64,000 nucleotides of DNA from Streptomyces sp. NRRL S-337. Lineage in GTDB: Bacteria; Actinomycetota; Actinomycetes; Streptomycetales; Streptomycetaceae. The notes beneath the pieces are model-generated. The model was given only the letters and a program-made list of their open reading frames with translations. It searched no databases and was not told the origin of the DNA. The stretch is taken from positions 13,781-77,780 of the forward strand of contig NZ_JOIX01000033.1 of NCBI RefSeq assembly GCF_000720175.1, read 5' to 3'. The position numbers were made by a program, and so were the translations under genes. Shown piece after piece: positions 1 to 9,393 of the stretch. Each line of letters opens with the position of its first letter. The first letter of the stretch is position 1.

Positions 1-513
1 TTCGAATCGCCCCGCCTCCTGGTCGTCGCCGGATCGCGGCCCGCCTGGCAGTTCTGCCACGTCGAGGACCTGGTCAGCGCGCTGGAGTACGCCGCGCTGG
101 AGAAGGTCGACGGCGAGCTGGCGGTGGGCTGCGACGGCTGGCTGGAACAGGAGGAGGTCGAGGAGCTCTCCGGTATCCGGCGCATGGAGCTGCCCTCCTC
201 CGTGGCGCTGGGCGCCGCGGCCCGACTGCACCGGATCGGGCTGACGCCGTCGCCCGCCGGGGACCTCGCGTACACCATGCACCCCTGGGTGGTCAGCGGC
301 AGCCGGCTGCACGAGGCGGGCTGGCGGCCGCAGTGGACGAACGAGCAGGTGCTCGCCGAGCTCCTCGAGGAGGTCGCGGGACGGCACACCGTCGCCGGCC
401 GCCGGCTGGGCCGCAAGGACGCCACCGCCGCGGGGGCGGCCGGCGCCACCGTCGCCCTGCTCGGCACCGCCGCACTGGTACGGCGCGCCCGCAAGGCCCG
501 CCGCCGTATCTGA
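1..513 (+). CDS. NAD-dependent epimerase/dehydratase family protein, C-terminal part
   Basis: The reading frame is open from the first base of the window, so the N-terminal Rossmann fold lies outside. The visible 170 residues include a HVEDL segment and a following helix typical of the C-terminal lobe of extended SDR epimerases. They end in an Ala/Gly-rich probable membrane helix (about 30 residues from the end) and a very basic tail (RRARKARRRI). Such C-terminally anchored SDRs are common in Streptomyces, but the substrate cannot be read from this fragment. The family call rests on the partial sequence and the actinobacterial pattern. Confidence 0.75.
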   Translation, partial: FESPRLLVVAGSRPAWQFCHVEDLVSALEYAALEKVDGELAVGCDGWLEQEEVEELSGIRRMELPSSVALGAAARLHRIGLTPSPAGDLAYTMHPWVVSGSRLHEAGWRPQWTNEQVLAELLEEVAGRHTVAGRRLGRKDATAAGAAGATVALLGTAALVRRARKARRRI

Positions 514-623
514 CCGGGGCACCCGGACCGGACCGCGTACTGGAGGAGTCTCCATACCGGTGCCGGGACGACCGGCGGATCCGGCCATTCCCCGGCGCTC
601 CCCGGGTACGGCACGATGGGGGT

Positions 624-1106
624 ATGTCTGGCACGTCCTCTCCCTCGACGCCCGGCCGCGACCACCCCGGTGAGCGCGCCGCGGCGGACCCGATCCGGCT
701 CCTGGCGATCCGTGACACCCCGCTGTCCGTGGACGAGGTGTTCGCCGCCGTGGGCGATGCGGCGGCCGGCGGGACCGCCCTGTTCGTCGGCACCGTCCGC
801 TCGCACGACAACGGCGCCGACGTCGACGCCCTGGGCTACTCCGCGCACCCGACCGCCGAGGCGGAGATGCGCCGGATCGCCGAGAAGGTGATCGCCGACC
901 ACCCCGTGCGGGCGCTGGCCGCGGTCCACCGGGTGGGCGATCTGCGGATCGGGGACCTGGCGGTGGTCGTCGCGGTGTCCTGCCCGCACCGGGGCGAGGC
1001 GTTCGACGCCTGCCGCAAGCTGATCGACGACCTCAAGCACGAAGTTCCCATCTGGAAACACCAGACGTTTGTGGATGGAACCGAAGAATGGGTAGGCGCC
1101 TCTTAA
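624..1106 (+). CDS. moaE: Molybdopterin synthase catalytic subunit MoaE
   Basis: MoaE transfers sulfur from the MoaD thiocarboxylate to precursor Z, making molybdopterin in the cytoplasm. This 160-residue protein has the family features: FVGTVRSHD near residue 55, a VHRVGxLxIGD segment, SCPHRGEAFDACR, and the C-terminal lysine motif VPIWKHQ. A non-conserved N-terminal tail of about 25 residues precedes the domain. The ATG lies six bases after CACGAT, so the message may be leaderless; no Shine-Dalgarno is evident. No other moa gene is adjacent, so MoaD must be encoded elsewhere. Confidence 0.92.
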   Translation: MSGTSSPSTPGRDHPGERAAADPIRLLAIRDTPLSVDEVFAAVGDAAAGGTALFVGTVRSHDNGADVDALGYSAHPTAEAEMRRIAEKVIADHPVRALAAVHRVGDLRIGDLAVVVAVSCPHRGEAFDACRKLIDDLKHEVPIWKHQTFVDGTEEWVGAS

Positions 1107-1204
1107 GAGCGCGAGGGTCCGGTCGTCGTCCTCGAACACGAGGGCGAAGCGGTGCCGTGGGTTCCGGTTGCGTAACCCGCCCCCTCGCGTGAGCGTTGAC
1201 CTGG

Positions 1205-1219
1205 CAGATGGTTAATCTG
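1205..1219. promoter_or_regulatory. Inverted repeat in the promoter of the 63-residue membrane protein gene
   Basis: CAGAT and ATCTG form a perfect inverted repeat with a five-base spacer. It sits immediately downstream of a TTGACC -35-like hexamer (1196-1201) and before a CTTATT -10 candidate (1220-1225). This could be an operator. No regulator can be assigned. Confidence 0.3.
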
Positions 1220-1263
1220 CTTATTCGTCGATCGCGGTCGTACAAGGGGTAGGGAGGTAGCTG

Positions 1264-1455
1264 ATGGGTGCGCTCCTCTGGTTGCTGATTCCGGTGGGTG
1301 CCGGGCTGGTCGCCGCGGCGTGGAGCAGCTGGGCCCTGCGGAACCGCAAGTCCGGGGACGTCGCGGAACTCGCCGGCTACGCCCGGTTCCGCGACGCGAT
1401 GGAGAAGCAGCATTCCGTTCCGGACCCCGCCCCGGCCGCCTCGGACTCGACCTGA
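1264..1455 (+). CDS. Small single-pass membrane protein of unknown function
   Basis: The 63-residue protein has one clear N-terminal transmembrane helix (residues about 4-25, LLWLLIPVGAGLVAAAW) and a short hydrophilic tail, consistent with an N-anchored protein. A strong GGGAGG ribosome binding site lies eight bases before the ATG, and a promoter-like region precedes it, which argues for a real gene. I do not recognise a family. Its place between moaE and the PDZ protease gives no functional clue. Confidence 0.6.
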   Translation: MGALLWLLIPVGAGLVAAAWSSWALRNRKSGDVAELAGYARFRDAMEKQHSVPDPAPAASDST

Positions 1456-1580
1456 GGCCCCTCACCCGTACGCAGTAGCAAGCGCCGCGGTGTCGGCCGG
1501 CCCCGCGTACGGACGCGTGTTCGGCCTCGTACGGACGGCCCCGCGGGCCGGTTGTCATACTCGTCCCGTACTGTCGTTCC

Positions 1581-2678
1581 ATGCCACGCCGCACCGCGAC
1601 GCTGCTCGCCTCGACCCTGATGCTGATCGCGCTGCTCTGCGCGGGGGTGCTGATCCCCGTGCCGTACTCCGAGATGTCGCCCGGCCCGACGGTCAACACG
1701 CTCGGTGAGCACAACGGCCAGCCGGTGCTGCAGATCTCCGGGCGGAAGACGTACCCGACGACCGGTCACCTCAACATGACCACGGTCCGCGTCACCGGCC
1801 CCGACTACCGGATGAACCTCCCGGAGGCGGTCTACGGCTGGCTCGACCACGACAACGCCGTGGTCCCGCACAAGACGCTCTACCCCGAGGGACAGACGGC
1901 CGAGCAGGCCGACCAGGAGAACGCCGAGGAGTTCACCCAGTCCCAGGAGAGCGCCAAGACCGCCGCGCTGGGCCAACTGCACCTCCCGGTCGCCACCCAG
2001 ACCGTGGTCGCCTCCGTCGTCAAGGACAAGCCGGCCGACGGGCGGCTGCACGCCGGCGACGTGATCAAGGCCGTGGACGGCACCGAGGTCAAGCAGGCCG
2101 GCGACGTCGCCAAGCTCGTCACCAAGCACAAGCCGGGCGAGAAGGTCGTCTTCACGATCATCCCCGCCAAGGACGCGGCCGCGGCTGAGAAGCAGGGCAA
2201 GAAGCCCGCGGGGGGCGCCCGGCAGATCACCCTCGCGACGCAGAAGGCGGACGACGGCCGGGCGATCGTGGGCATCCAGGCCGGCGTCGACCACATCTTC
2301 CCGTTCCCCATCGACGTCAAGCTGGCCGACGTCGGCGGGCCGAGCGCCGGGCTGATGTTCGCGCTGGGCATCGTCGACAAGCTCACCCCCGGCAACATGA
2401 CCGGCGGCCGGTTCGTGGCCGGCACGGGCACGATCGACGACAGCGGCAAGGTCGGCCCGATCGGCGGCATTTCGATGAAGACGGTCGGCGCCCGCGACAA
2501 GGGCGCGGAGTTCTTCCTGACGCCCAAGGACAACTGCGCCACCGCCGCCAAGGACATCCCGGCGGGCCTGCGCCTGGTCAAGGTCGGCACGATAGGCGAC
2601 GCCGTCAAGGCACTGCAGAAGATCAGCAAGGGCGACACCGCCGGCCTGCCGAGCTGCAGCCCGGCAGGCCGGTCGTAG
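1581..2678 (+). CDS. Membrane-anchored PDZ-Lon-type serine protease (YlbL family)
   Basis: The 365-residue protein has an N-terminal transmembrane anchor (about residues 8-27), a PDZ domain (about 140-195) and a C-terminal Lon/S16 proteolytic domain. The Lon Ser-Lys dyad is visible as Ser255 in GGPSAGL and Lys300 in GGISMK, so the enzyme should be active. Family members such as YlbL are extracytoplasmic proteases acting on unfolded or secreted proteins. The ATG follows a TACTGT hexamer by six bases, suggesting leaderless translation. Its convergent neighbour is a PPA1309-family gene. Confidence 0.9.
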   Translation: MPRRTATLLASTLMLIALLCAGVLIPVPYSEMSPGPTVNTLGEHNGQPVLQISGRKTYPTTGHLNMTTVRVTGPDYRMNLPEAVYGWLDHDNAVVPHKTLYPEGQTAEQADQENAEEFTQSQESAKTAALGQLHLPVATQTVVASVVKDKPADGRLHAGDVIKAVDGTEVKQAGDVAKLVTKHKPGEKVVFTIIPAKDAAAAEKQGKKPAGGARQITLATQKADDGRAIVGIQAGVDHIFPFPIDVKLADVGGPSAGLMFALGIVDKLTPGNMTGGRFVAGTGTIDDSGKVGPIGGISMKTVGARDKGAEFFLTPKDNCATAAKDIPAGLRLVKVGTIGDAVKALQKISKGDTAGLPSCSPAGRS

Positions 2679-2708
2679 GGCGCCAGGCCCCGGGGCCGGC
2701 CTTCCGGG

Positions 2709-3272
2709 TCAGCCCTCGAAGGTCGCGGCGAGCGCGTCGGCCAGGCCGGGCACCAGCGCCGAGCCGGTGAGCACCTCGGACGCGGAGTCCTTCGCGCGCA
2801 GCCGCAGCGCCGACTCGCGCCGGCCGTCGCGCAGTACGGCCACCGTCATCCGGACCTCTTCGCGGTCCGGGTGCCGGGCGACCCACTTGGCCAGCTGCGC
2901 CTCGTCCATGCCCTCGGGCTCGGCGTCCTCGGCGGACGGCGGCAGCATCAGCCGTTCCACGGTCAGTGCGCAGCCGGTGACGGCGTCCGGCCAGGCGATG
3001 GTGGCGAGGAACTCGTCCAGCGGCACGTCCGCGGGAATCTCGTCCTGCTCCACGGGGGTCAGGGAAGCGGTGGTGGTGTCGTCGATGCCGAGCTGCTCGG
3101 CGAGCGAGGGCTCCTGCGCGCGCAGCTTGGCGGTGTCGACGAGGGCGAACAGTCGGGCGGGCTGGTCCCAGCCGAGCCCGGCGCTGTACTCGTCGATTTC
3201 GAGTACCGCGCGGGTCAGCGGGTCGGCGGCGAGGGGGGTGCCGTCGACGGGAGAGCCGGGAAAGTCAGTCAT
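2709..3272 (-). CDS. PPA1309 family protein, function unknown
   Basis: This protein of about 187 residues belongs to an actinobacteria-restricted family, recognisable by [24 protein letters not shown] and the acidic [22 protein letters not shown] stretch. It has no signal peptide or membrane helix and is probably cytosolic. The gene is convergent with the PDZ protease and divergent from the UPF0182 gene, an arrangement usual in Streptomyces. I chose the ATG at 3272 because CACGAT ends seven bases before it; an in-frame ATG at 3281 would add three residues. Confidence 0.78.
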   Translation of the reverse strand: MTDFPGSPVDGTPLAADPLTRAVLEIDEYSAGLGWDQPARLFALVDTAKLRAQEPSLAEQLGIDDTTTASLTPVEQDEIPADVPLDEFLATIAWPDAVTGCALTVERLMLPPSAEDAEPEGMDEAQLAKWVARHPDREEVRMTVAVLRDGRRESALRLRAKDSASEVLTGSALVPGLADALAATFEG

Positions 3273-3397
3273 GCTCAACATCGTGCCTTGTCCACCCCCG
3301 AAATCGGGAACCGGGTAAAGCCTTCGTAAGTTGCATCACTGGGTCCTACTATCGCCGGGCCTGCTCCACACGACAGCGAAACTTCGAGGTGCGCACC

Positions 3398-6301
3398 TTG
3401 GCTTTCCAGATGCCGGACCGCGGCGGAGGCCCGTCCGGGCCACGGATCAGAGTCGGCCGACCGTCGCGGCGGATCCGGACCCTGCTCATGACCTTGGGCG
3501 TGCTGGCCGTGCTGGCCATGCTCTTCGTGATGTTCGCCGGGTTCTGGACCGACTGGCTCTGGTACCGCTCGGTCCATTACTCCTCGGTCTTCACCACGAC
3601 CCTGTGGACCAAGATCGGTCTGTTCTTCGCCTTCGGCGTCGTGATGGCGGTGGCCGTCGGCGTCAACGTCTGGCTGGCGCACCGGCTGCGCCCGCCGCTC
3701 AGCGCGATGTCCATGGAGCAGCAGAGCCTGGACCGCTACCGCATGGGCGTCGCGCCCTTCAAGAAGTGGGCGCTGATCGCGATCGCGGCCGTGGTCGGCC
3801 TGATCGCCGGCGCGTCCGCGTCCGGCGAGTGGCAAACGTGGCTCCAGTGGGTCAACGGCGTTCCGTTCGGCAAGAAGGACCCGCAGTTCGGCATGGACGT
3901 CGCGTTCTACGCGTTCGATCTGCCCTGGTACCGCTTCCTGTTGAGCTTCGGCTTCGCCGCCGCGGTGCTGTCCCTGGTGGCCGCGGCGCTGACGCACTAC
4001 CTCTACGGCGGACTGCGGCTGACCAGCCCCGGCTCGCGCGCGACCGCCGCCGCCACCGGCCATCTGTCGGTGTTGCTGGGCATCTTCGTGTCGCTCAAGG
4101 CGATCGCGTACTGGCTCGACCGGTACGGCCTCGCGGTGAAGTCCAGCGGCCTGAAGTCGGCCGACAACTGGACGGGTCTGCGGTATGTGGACGCCAACGC
4201 CTATCTCCCGGCGAAGACCATCCTGTTCTTCATCGCGGCGATCTGCGCGGTGCTGTTCTTCGCGACCCTGTGGCGGCGTACGTGGCAGCTGCCGGTGATC
4301 GGCTTCGGCCTGATGGTGCTCTCCGCGATCCTGATCGGCGGGCTGTATCCGGCGATCGTGCAGAAGTTCCAGGTCCAGCCCAACGAGCAGGCCAAGGAAG
4401 CGCCGTACATCAAGCAGAACATCAAGGCGACCCGGGACGCGTACGACATCCAGGGCTCGGAGGTCACGCCGTACAAGGGCAATGACAAGCCCACCGGCAA
4501 GGACGACAGCCAGCGGCTGCGCGACGACGCCGACGCCACGGCCAGCATGCGGCTGCTCGACCCGAACGTGGTCTCACCGGCTTTCCAGCAACAGCAGCAG
4601 GTCAAGGGGTACTACCAGTTCCCCTCCACGCTCGACGTCGACCGGTACAAGGACCAGGACGGCGCCGAGCAGGACACCGTCATCGGTCTGCGCGAGCTGA
4701 ACATCGCCGGCATCCCCGAGCGCAACTGGATCAACGACCACTTCAAGTACACCCACGGCCACGGCGTGGTCGCCGCCAAGGGGACCGAGACCGGTGAGGG
4801 CGGCGGCCCCAAATACACCGAGTCCGGCCTGCCCGCCAAGGGCCAGCTCAGCGCGAAGCCGTACGAGCAGCGGGTGTACTACGGCGAGAAGACCACGCAG
4901 TACTCCATCGTCGGCGGTCCGCAGCAGGAGCTGGACTACTCCCACGACGGCACCGAGAAGAGCTACAGCTACCGGGGCAACAGCGGGGTCAGCCTCGCCA
5001 ACCCGATCAACCGCGCGGCCTACGCCGTGGCCTTCGGGGAGCCGCAGATCCTCTACTCCGGCGCGATCGGCGACCACTCGCGGATCCTGTACAACCGCAC
5101 GCCGAAGGAGCGCGTCGAGTCCGTCGCCCCGTGGCTGACCATCGACGGCGACGCCTATCCGGCGGTCATCGACGGCCGGATCAAGTGGATCGTGGACGCC
5201 TACACCACCAGCAACGGCTATCCGTACGCCTCGCGCACCACGCTCGGGGACACCACGGCCGATTCGCTCACCGACGGCCAGCGGGCGGTGGTGGCCCAGC
5301 AGAACCAGGTCAACTACATCCGCAACTCCGTCAAGGCGACGGTGGACGCCTACGACGGCTCGGTCAAGCTCTACCAGTGGGACGAGAAGGACCCGGTCCT
5401 GAAGACCTGGATGAAGGCCTTCCCCGGCACGGTCGAGAAGAAGAGCGCGATCAGCCCGTCGCTGAAGGAGCACCTGCGCTACCCGCAGGACCTGTTCAAG
5501 GTGCAGCGCCAACTGCTCACCACATACCACGTCACGGACCCGAACACCTTCTACACCGGATCCGAGCGCTGGCAGATCCCCAGCGACCCGACCACCAAGT
5601 CGGGCAACGCGGTACCGCCGTACTACCTGAGCATGAAGATGCCGGACCAGAAGGGCCGGGCCTTCTCGCTGACGACCACCTTCACGCCCAACAAGCGGGA
5701 GAACCTGGGCGCGTTCATGGCGGTCGACGCCGATGCGACCAGCGGTGACTACGGCAGGATCAGACTGCTGAAGCTGCCGTCGGAGACACCGGTGCCGGGC
5801 CCGCAGCTGGTGCAGTCGAAGTTCAACTCCGATCCGGTCATCGCCAACGAGCTCAACGTCCTCAAGAAGTTCGGCGACTCGGAGATCGAGTACGGCAATC
5901 TGCTGACCGTGCCCCTGGACGGCGGACTGCTCTATGTCGAACCGGTGTATCTGCGCGGCGCCAACACCAACTACCCGTTGCTGAAGAAGGTGTTGGTGAG
6001 CTACGGCGACAGCAAGCCGGTCCTGGAGGACTCCCTGAAGGACGCGCTGGACGTGGTCTTCGGCAAGAAGGCGGCCAGCACCGGAACGGAGCACCCGCCG
6101 GGCGGCGAAAAGGGCAAGCAGCCGCCGTCCGACCAGACCGTGCAGCAGGCGCTGTCCGATGCCGAGAAGGCGTACGAAGAGGGCGAGAAGGCCCTCGGAC
6201 AGCGCGACCTGGCCGGGTACGACGAGGCGAAGAAGAAGCTCAAGGCGGCGCTGGACCGGGCCGCCAAGGCCGCCCAGAAGGCCGGCAAGCCGGGCAGCTG
6301 A
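3398..6301 (+). CDS. UPF0182 family large integral membrane protein
   Basis: The protein of about 967 residues has seven or so hydrophobic helices in the first 330 residues, followed by a large extracytoplasmic domain. This includes the conserved [18 protein letters not shown] and YTHGHG signatures of UPF0182. The C-terminus is a Lys/Ala/Glu-rich helix with coiled-coil character ([16 protein letters not shown]). Function is unknown in the family. I favour the TTG at 3398 because GAGG lies eight bases upstream; GTG at 3389 or ATG at 3410 are alternatives. A strong terminator hairpin follows at 6319-6358. Confidence 0.9.
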   Translation: MAFQMPDRGGGPSGPRIRVGRPSRRIRTLLMTLGVLAVLAMLFVMFAGFWTDWLWYRSVHYSSVFTTTLWTKIGLFFAFGVVMAVAVGVNVWLAHRLRPPLSAMSMEQQSLDRYRMGVAPFKKWALIAIAAVVGLIAGASASGEWQTWLQWVNGVPFGKKDPQFGMDVAFYAFDLPWYRFLLSFGFAAAVLSLVAAALTHYLYGGLRLTSPGSRATAAATGHLSVLLGIFVSLKAIAYWLDRYGLAVKSSGLKSADNWTGLRYVDANAYLPAKTILFFIAAICAVLFFATLWRRTWQLPVIGFGLMVLSAILIGGLYPAIVQKFQVQPNEQAKEAPYIKQNIKATRDAYDIQGSEVTPYKGNDKPTGKDDSQRLRDDADATASMRLLDPNVVSPAFQQQQQVKGYYQFPSTLDVDRYKDQDGAEQDTVIGLRELNIAGIPERNWINDHFKYTHGHGVVAAKGTETGEGGGPKYTESGLPAKGQLSAKPYEQRVYYGEKTTQYSIVGGPQQELDYSHDGTEKSYSYRGNSGVSLANPINRAAYAVAFGEPQILYSGAIGDHSRILYNRTPKERVESVAPWLTIDGDAYPAVIDGRIKWIVDAYTTSNGYPYASRTTLGDTTADSLTDGQRAVVAQQNQVNYIRNSVKATVDAYDGSVKLYQWDEKDPVLKTWMKAFPGTVEKKSAISPSLKEHLRYPQDLFKVQRQLLTTYHVTDPNTFYTGSERWQIPSDPTTKSGNAVPPYYLSMKMPDQKGRAFSLTTTFTPNKRENLGAFMAVDADATSGDYGRIRLLKLPSETPVPGPQLVQSKFNSDPVIANELNVLKKFGDSEIEYGNLLTVPLDGGLLYVEPVYLRGANTNYPLLKKVLVSYGDSKPVLEDSLKDALDVVFGKKAASTGTEHPPGGEKGKQPPSDQTVQQALSDAEKAYEEGEKALGQRDLAGYDEAKKKLKAALDRAAKAAQKAGKPGS

Positions 6302-6318
6302 CCTCCCGGCGGTGCATG

Positions 6319-6358
6319 GGCCCCGCGGCAGCCGGTGCGTACCGGCCGCCGTGGGGCC
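6319..6358 (+). terminator. Hairpin terminator after the UPF0182 gene
   Basis: An 11-base outer stem (6319-6329 with 6348-6358) and an inner five-base stem (CCGGT/ACCGG) form a compact GC-rich hairpin 17 bases after the stop. Streptomyces terminators often lack a U tract. Confidence 0.6.
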
Positions 6359-6419
6359 GCGCCGCTTCGGGGACGGTGCGGCGGCCCCGCGGGACCGTGA
6401 TAGATTGACGGCACAACGA

Positions 6420-6493
6420 CGCGGGGTGGAGCAGCTCGGTAGCTCGCTGGGCTCATAACCCAGAGGTCGCAGGTTCAAATCCTGTCCCCGCTA
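6420..6493 (+). tRNA. Initiator tRNA-fMet (CAT), copy 1
   Basis: The 74 bases fold as a cloverleaf: acceptor CGCGGGG/CCCCGCT, D arm GAGC/GCTC, anticodon stem CTGGG/CCCAG around CTCATAA, and TTCAAAT in the T loop. The initiator type is shown by the unpaired first acceptor position (C1 opposite U72) and three consecutive G-C pairs next to the anticodon loop. CCA is not encoded. A TAGATT -10 hexamer at 6401-6406 gives a very short 5' leader. The sequence is identical to the second copy at 8639. Confidence 0.97.
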
Positions 6494-6502
6494 CTGAAGG
6501 TC

Positions 6503-6534
6503 GAAGGCCTGGATCCTCAAGGATCCGGGCCTTC
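6503..6534 (+). terminator. Terminator of initiator tRNA copy 1
   Basis: A 14-base stem (6503-6516 with 6521-6534, one G-U wobble) closes a TCAA tetraloop ten bases after the tRNA. Confidence 0.8.
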
Positions 6535-6701
6535 GTCATGTGTTCACCCCGATCCGGAAAGAAAGCCGGGTCGCACGGCTCGTGTGGGGAACCTGTGTGC
6601 TTGAGTTTGACATGTCGTCGTGTCGGGAAGTCGACAAACCGCTGAAGTGACCTCACTGGCTGCGGTATACCAGGTGTACGCGGGTTACGGGTGATGCGAC
6701 G

Positions 6702-8552
6702 ATGGGTCTTATGGGGGACAAGGCAAGGTTGTTGGAGACGGACCGGTTTGTACCTGCGCCCGACGACGGGCGCGAATCCGAGCTGCAGATCGACGCGATG
6801 GAGGCCGCGGAGGCCACCGAGGCGTCCGATGCCGTGACCGAGTCCGGCCACCGCCGGGCCGCCGAGGCGGGCGACCCGGCCGCGATGAGCGCCCTGGGCG
6901 CGATGCTGCTGCGCCGCGGTGACCTCGACGGCGCCGAGCCGCATCTGCGGTCCGCGGCCGCCACCGGCGACCGCGCCGCGGCCAACAACCTCGGCGTCCT
7001 GCTCCACCAGCGCGGCTACGCCGACGAGGCGTCCGGCTGGTGGCGGATCGCCGCCGTCGCCGGTTCCGCCGCCGCCGCGCACGCCCTCGGCCGCCACTAC
7101 CGCGAGCGCGGCGACGAGCCGGCCGCCGAGTACTGGCTGCGCCAGTCCGCCGAGTCCGGCCACTGCCTGGGTGCGTACGCCCTCGCCGACCTGCTCGAAC
7201 ACCGTGGTGACGCCGGTGCCGAGCGCTGGTTCCGGGCGGCCGCCGAGCGCGGCCACCGCGAGGCCGCGTACCGCCTCGCCCGGCTCGTCGAGGACGGCCG
7301 CGAGGCCGACCGCCGGGCGGTGCCCGCGTACGGCGAGCTGACCCAGCAGGAGGAGGCCGAGCAGTGGTACCGCCAGGCCGCCGCCCGTGGCCACCGTAGG
7401 GCCGCGCTGCAGCTCGGCGCGCTCCTGGAGGACCGCGGCGACATCCAGGAGGCGGGCCGCTGGTACCTGTCCGCAGCCAAGGACGGTGAGGCGCGCGCCG
7501 CCTGCGCGCTGGGCTACCTGCTGCGCGACGCCGGCGACGAGGAGAGCGCCGCGGAATGGTGGCGGCGGGCCGCCCAGGACGGCGACGGCAACGCCGCCAA
7601 CGCGCTGGGCGCGCTGCACGCCGACCGCGGCGAACTGCAGACCGCCGAGCGCTGGTACCGCGCTGCCCTGGACGCCGGGGACGTCAACGGCGCCTACAAC
7701 ATCGGGCTGCTCTGCGCCGAGCAGGGCCGCCCGGGCCGCGGCGAGCAGTGGTACCGCCGGGCCGCGTACGCCGGGCACCGGGAGGCCGCCAACGCGCTGG
7801 CGATCCTGCTGCTGCAGCGCGGCGACGCCTCGGGGGCCGAGCCGTGGTTCTCCAAGGCGGCCGAGGCGGGCAGCGTGGACGCCGCGTTCAACCTCGGCAT
7901 CCTCTACGCGAGTCGCGGCGACGACCGGACCGCGCACACCTGGTACGAGCGGGCGGCCGCGGCCGGGCACACCGACGCGGCGCTGCAGGTGGCCATCGTG
8001 CAGCTGCGGGAGGGCCGGCTGCAGGACGCCGAGCGCAACCTGCGCTGCGCGGCCGACGGCGGCAGCGCGGAGGCGGCCTTCCGGCTCGCCGACCTGCTCG
8101 ACCGCCAGGCCTCGGCGGCCGGTACGGGGCAGGCGGACGGCGACCGTACGGCGGAGGACGAGAGCACGCAGTGGTACGAGCGGGCGGCCCGTCAGGGGCA
8201 CCGCCGCGCCCAGGTCCGGGTCGGCATGTTCGCGGCGGCCCGGGGGGACGTCGTCGAGGCCGCCGACTGGTACCGCACGGCGGCCGAGGCGGGCAGCCGG
8301 AACGGTGCCTTCAACCTCGGGCTGCTGCTGGCCCGTGAGGGGAGCCTGCCCGAGGCGGCGCTGTGGTGGCAGCGTGCCGCCGAGGCCGGGCACGGCCGGG
8401 CCGCGCTGCGGCTGGCACTGCTCGCGGCCCGCCGCGGGGCCCTCGCCGAGGCGCAGCGCTGGTGCGCGCACGCCGTCGAGATGGGCCCGCCGGAGGTCGC
8501 CGAGCGCGCCGCGCGGCTGCGTACGGCCCTGCAGGACGAGCTGACGGCGTAG
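6702..8552 (+). CDS. Sel1/TPR-like repeat protein
   Basis: This 616-residue soluble protein consists almost entirely of about fifteen Sel1-like repeats of roughly 36 residues. Each carries a variant of A-x-x-LG-x-L...RGD...AE-x-WYRRAAEAGH, giving an alpha-solenoid expected to act as a protein-interaction scaffold. No signal peptide or catalytic domain is present. It is located exactly between two identical initiator tRNA genes, and the three are co-directional. The start is ambiguous: ATG 6702 or ATG 6711 (MGDKARLL), neither with a strong ribosome binding site. Interaction partners cannot be inferred from sequence. Confidence 0.88.
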   Translation: MGLMGDKARLLETDRFVPAPDDGRESELQIDAMEAAEATEASDAVTESGHRRAAEAGDPAAMSALGAMLLRRGDLDGAEPHLRSAAATGDRAAANNLGVLLHQRGYADEASGWWRIAAVAGSAAAAHALGRHYRERGDEPAAEYWLRQSAESGHCLGAYALADLLEHRGDAGAERWFRAAAERGHREAAYRLARLVEDGREADRRAVPAYGELTQQEEAEQWYRQAAARGHRRAALQLGALLEDRGDIQEAGRWYLSAAKDGEARAACALGYLLRDAGDEESAAEWWRRAAQDGDGNAANALGALHADRGELQTAERWYRAALDAGDVNGAYNIGLLCAEQGRPGRGEQWYRRAAYAGHREAANALAILLLQRGDASGAEPWFSKAAEAGSVDAAFNLGILYASRGDDRTAHTWYERAAAAGHTDAALQVAIVQLREGRLQDAERNLRCAADGGSAEAAFRLADLLDRQASAAGTGQADGDRTAEDESTQWYERAARQGHRRAQVRVGMFAAARGDVVEAADWYRTAAEAGSRNGAFNLGLLLAREGSLPEAALWWQRAAEAGHGRAALRLALLAARRGALAEAQRWCAHAVEMGPPEVAERAARLRTALQDELTA

Positions 8553-8595
8553 CGACGGGCCGGTGGACCGGTGCGGACGGCCTGGTGAAAGGAAT

Positions 8596-8625
8596 TTGCA
8601 CCGGTCGTCCGGCGGGGGTTAGAGT
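8596..8625 (+). promoter_or_regulatory. Promoter of initiator tRNA copy 2
   Basis: TTGCAC (8596-8601) and TAGAGT (8620-8625) are separated by 18 bases, a good vegetative sigma factor promoter. Transcription would start about six bases before the tRNA. The stretch GGCACAACGACG is shared with the upstream flank of copy 1. Confidence 0.65.
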
Positions 8626-8638
8626 AAGGGCACAACGA

Positions 8639-8712
8639 CGCGGGGTGGAGCAGCTCGGTAGCTCGCTGGGCTCATAACCCAGAGGTCGCAGGTTCAAATC
8701 CTGTCCCCGCTA
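8639..8712 (+). tRNA. Initiator tRNA-fMet (CAT), copy 2
   Basis: Identical over all 74 bases to the copy at 6420-6493, including C1/U72 and the GGG-CCC anticodon stem that mark an initiator. The short upstream flank and the downstream hairpin architecture are also shared, which points to duplication of the tRNA cassette, not of the tRNA alone. Confidence 0.97.
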
Positions 8713-8720
8713 CTGAAGGA

Positions 8721-8754
8721 CGAAGGCCCGGATTCCCAGGAATCCGGGCCTTCG
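8721..8754 (+). terminator. Terminator of initiator tRNA copy 2
   Basis: A perfect 15-base stem (8721-8735 with 8740-8754) with a CCAG loop lies nine bases after the tRNA. It is homologous to the copy 1 terminator but has diverged in the inner stem and loop. Confidence 0.8.
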
Positions 8755-8811
8755 TCGTCTGCGCACCCGCCGGGCGGGCGGCCACCGGCAGGTCGGCGGC
8801 CGCTGCGCGCG

Positions 8812-9234
8812 TCAGGACGAGGTGCCGCTGCAGTTGGGGCAGATGCCCCGGTACGTCACGGTGACCTCGGAGACCTGGAAGCCGTACCGCTCCGGCTCGG
8901 GGAGGGCGGTGAGCGGGTCGCCGTGGACGTGCACGTCACGGATCGTGCCGCACTGCGAACAGACCAGGTGCTGGTGGTCGTGGTGGGCGTTCGGGTCGTA
9001 GCGCTTGGCGCGGCCGTCCGTGCTCACCTCGATGACCTCACCGAGCGAGACCAGCTCGCCCAGGGTGTTGTACACCGTGGCGCGGGAGATCTCGGGAAGC
9101 CGGCCGGCCGCGAGGGCGTGCACCTCGTCGGCGGTGTAGTGGACGTGGTCCCCGTCGAGGACCTCGGCGACGACGCGTCGCTGCGCGGTCAGCCGCCAGC
9201 CGCGTCCCCGGAGTCGTTCCAGCAGGTCACTCAT
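8812..9234 (-). CDS. catR: Fur/PerR-family peroxide-type regulator (CatR-like)
   Basis: The 140-residue Fur-family repressor has a winged-helix domain (RLTAQRRVVAEVL, SRATVYNTL) followed by the metal-binding segment HHDHQHLVC. Two CxxC pairs (CSQC and CPNC) form the structural zinc site. It is divergent from a catalase gene, the arrangement of Streptomyces catR-catA, where CatR represses catalase and is inactivated by peroxide. I chose ATG 9234 because AGGTG lies six bases upstream; GTG 9243 would overlap that site. A 15-base inverted repeat (9244-9258, CTATC/GATAG) covers its own leader. Confidence 0.9.
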   Translation of the reverse strand: MSDLLERLRGRGWRLTAQRRVVAEVLDGDHVHYTADEVHALAAGRLPEISRATVYNTLGELVSLGEVIEVSTDGRAKRYDPNAHHDHQHLVCSQCGTIRDVHVHGDPLTALPEPERYGFQVSEVTVTYRGICPNCSGTSS

Positions 9235-9314
9235 GCCAATCACCTATCAGTCAGATAGTGCCAGGGTACCAGTGGCCGTCCATCGCCGGATCGGGTACGA
9301 GTTTCGGGTTCTTC

Positions 9315-9342
9315 TTGACTTAGACATTGTCCAATGTAGGAT
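9315..9342 (+). promoter_or_regulatory. Catalase promoter with palindromic operator between -35 and -10
   Basis: TTGACT (9315-9320) and TAGGAT (9337-9342) form a promoter with a 16-base spacer. The spacer is nearly filled by the perfect palindrome ACATTG-TC-CAATGT (9324-9337). The position would let a bound repressor block RNA polymerase directly. Assignment to the divergent Fur-family regulator is inferred from context. Confidence 0.65.
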
Positions 9343-9393
9343 CGGGTACGGCGCAAGCCCAGGGCAGGTGTAGAGACGTTTCAGGAGGCGCAC

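Noticed and set aside
4574..6478. Long minus-strand open frame of 634 codons opposite the UPF0182 gene
   Set aside because: It is antisense to a well-conserved protein and its composition (Val/Leu/Gly/Arg-rich, no domain) is what high-GC antisense frames give.
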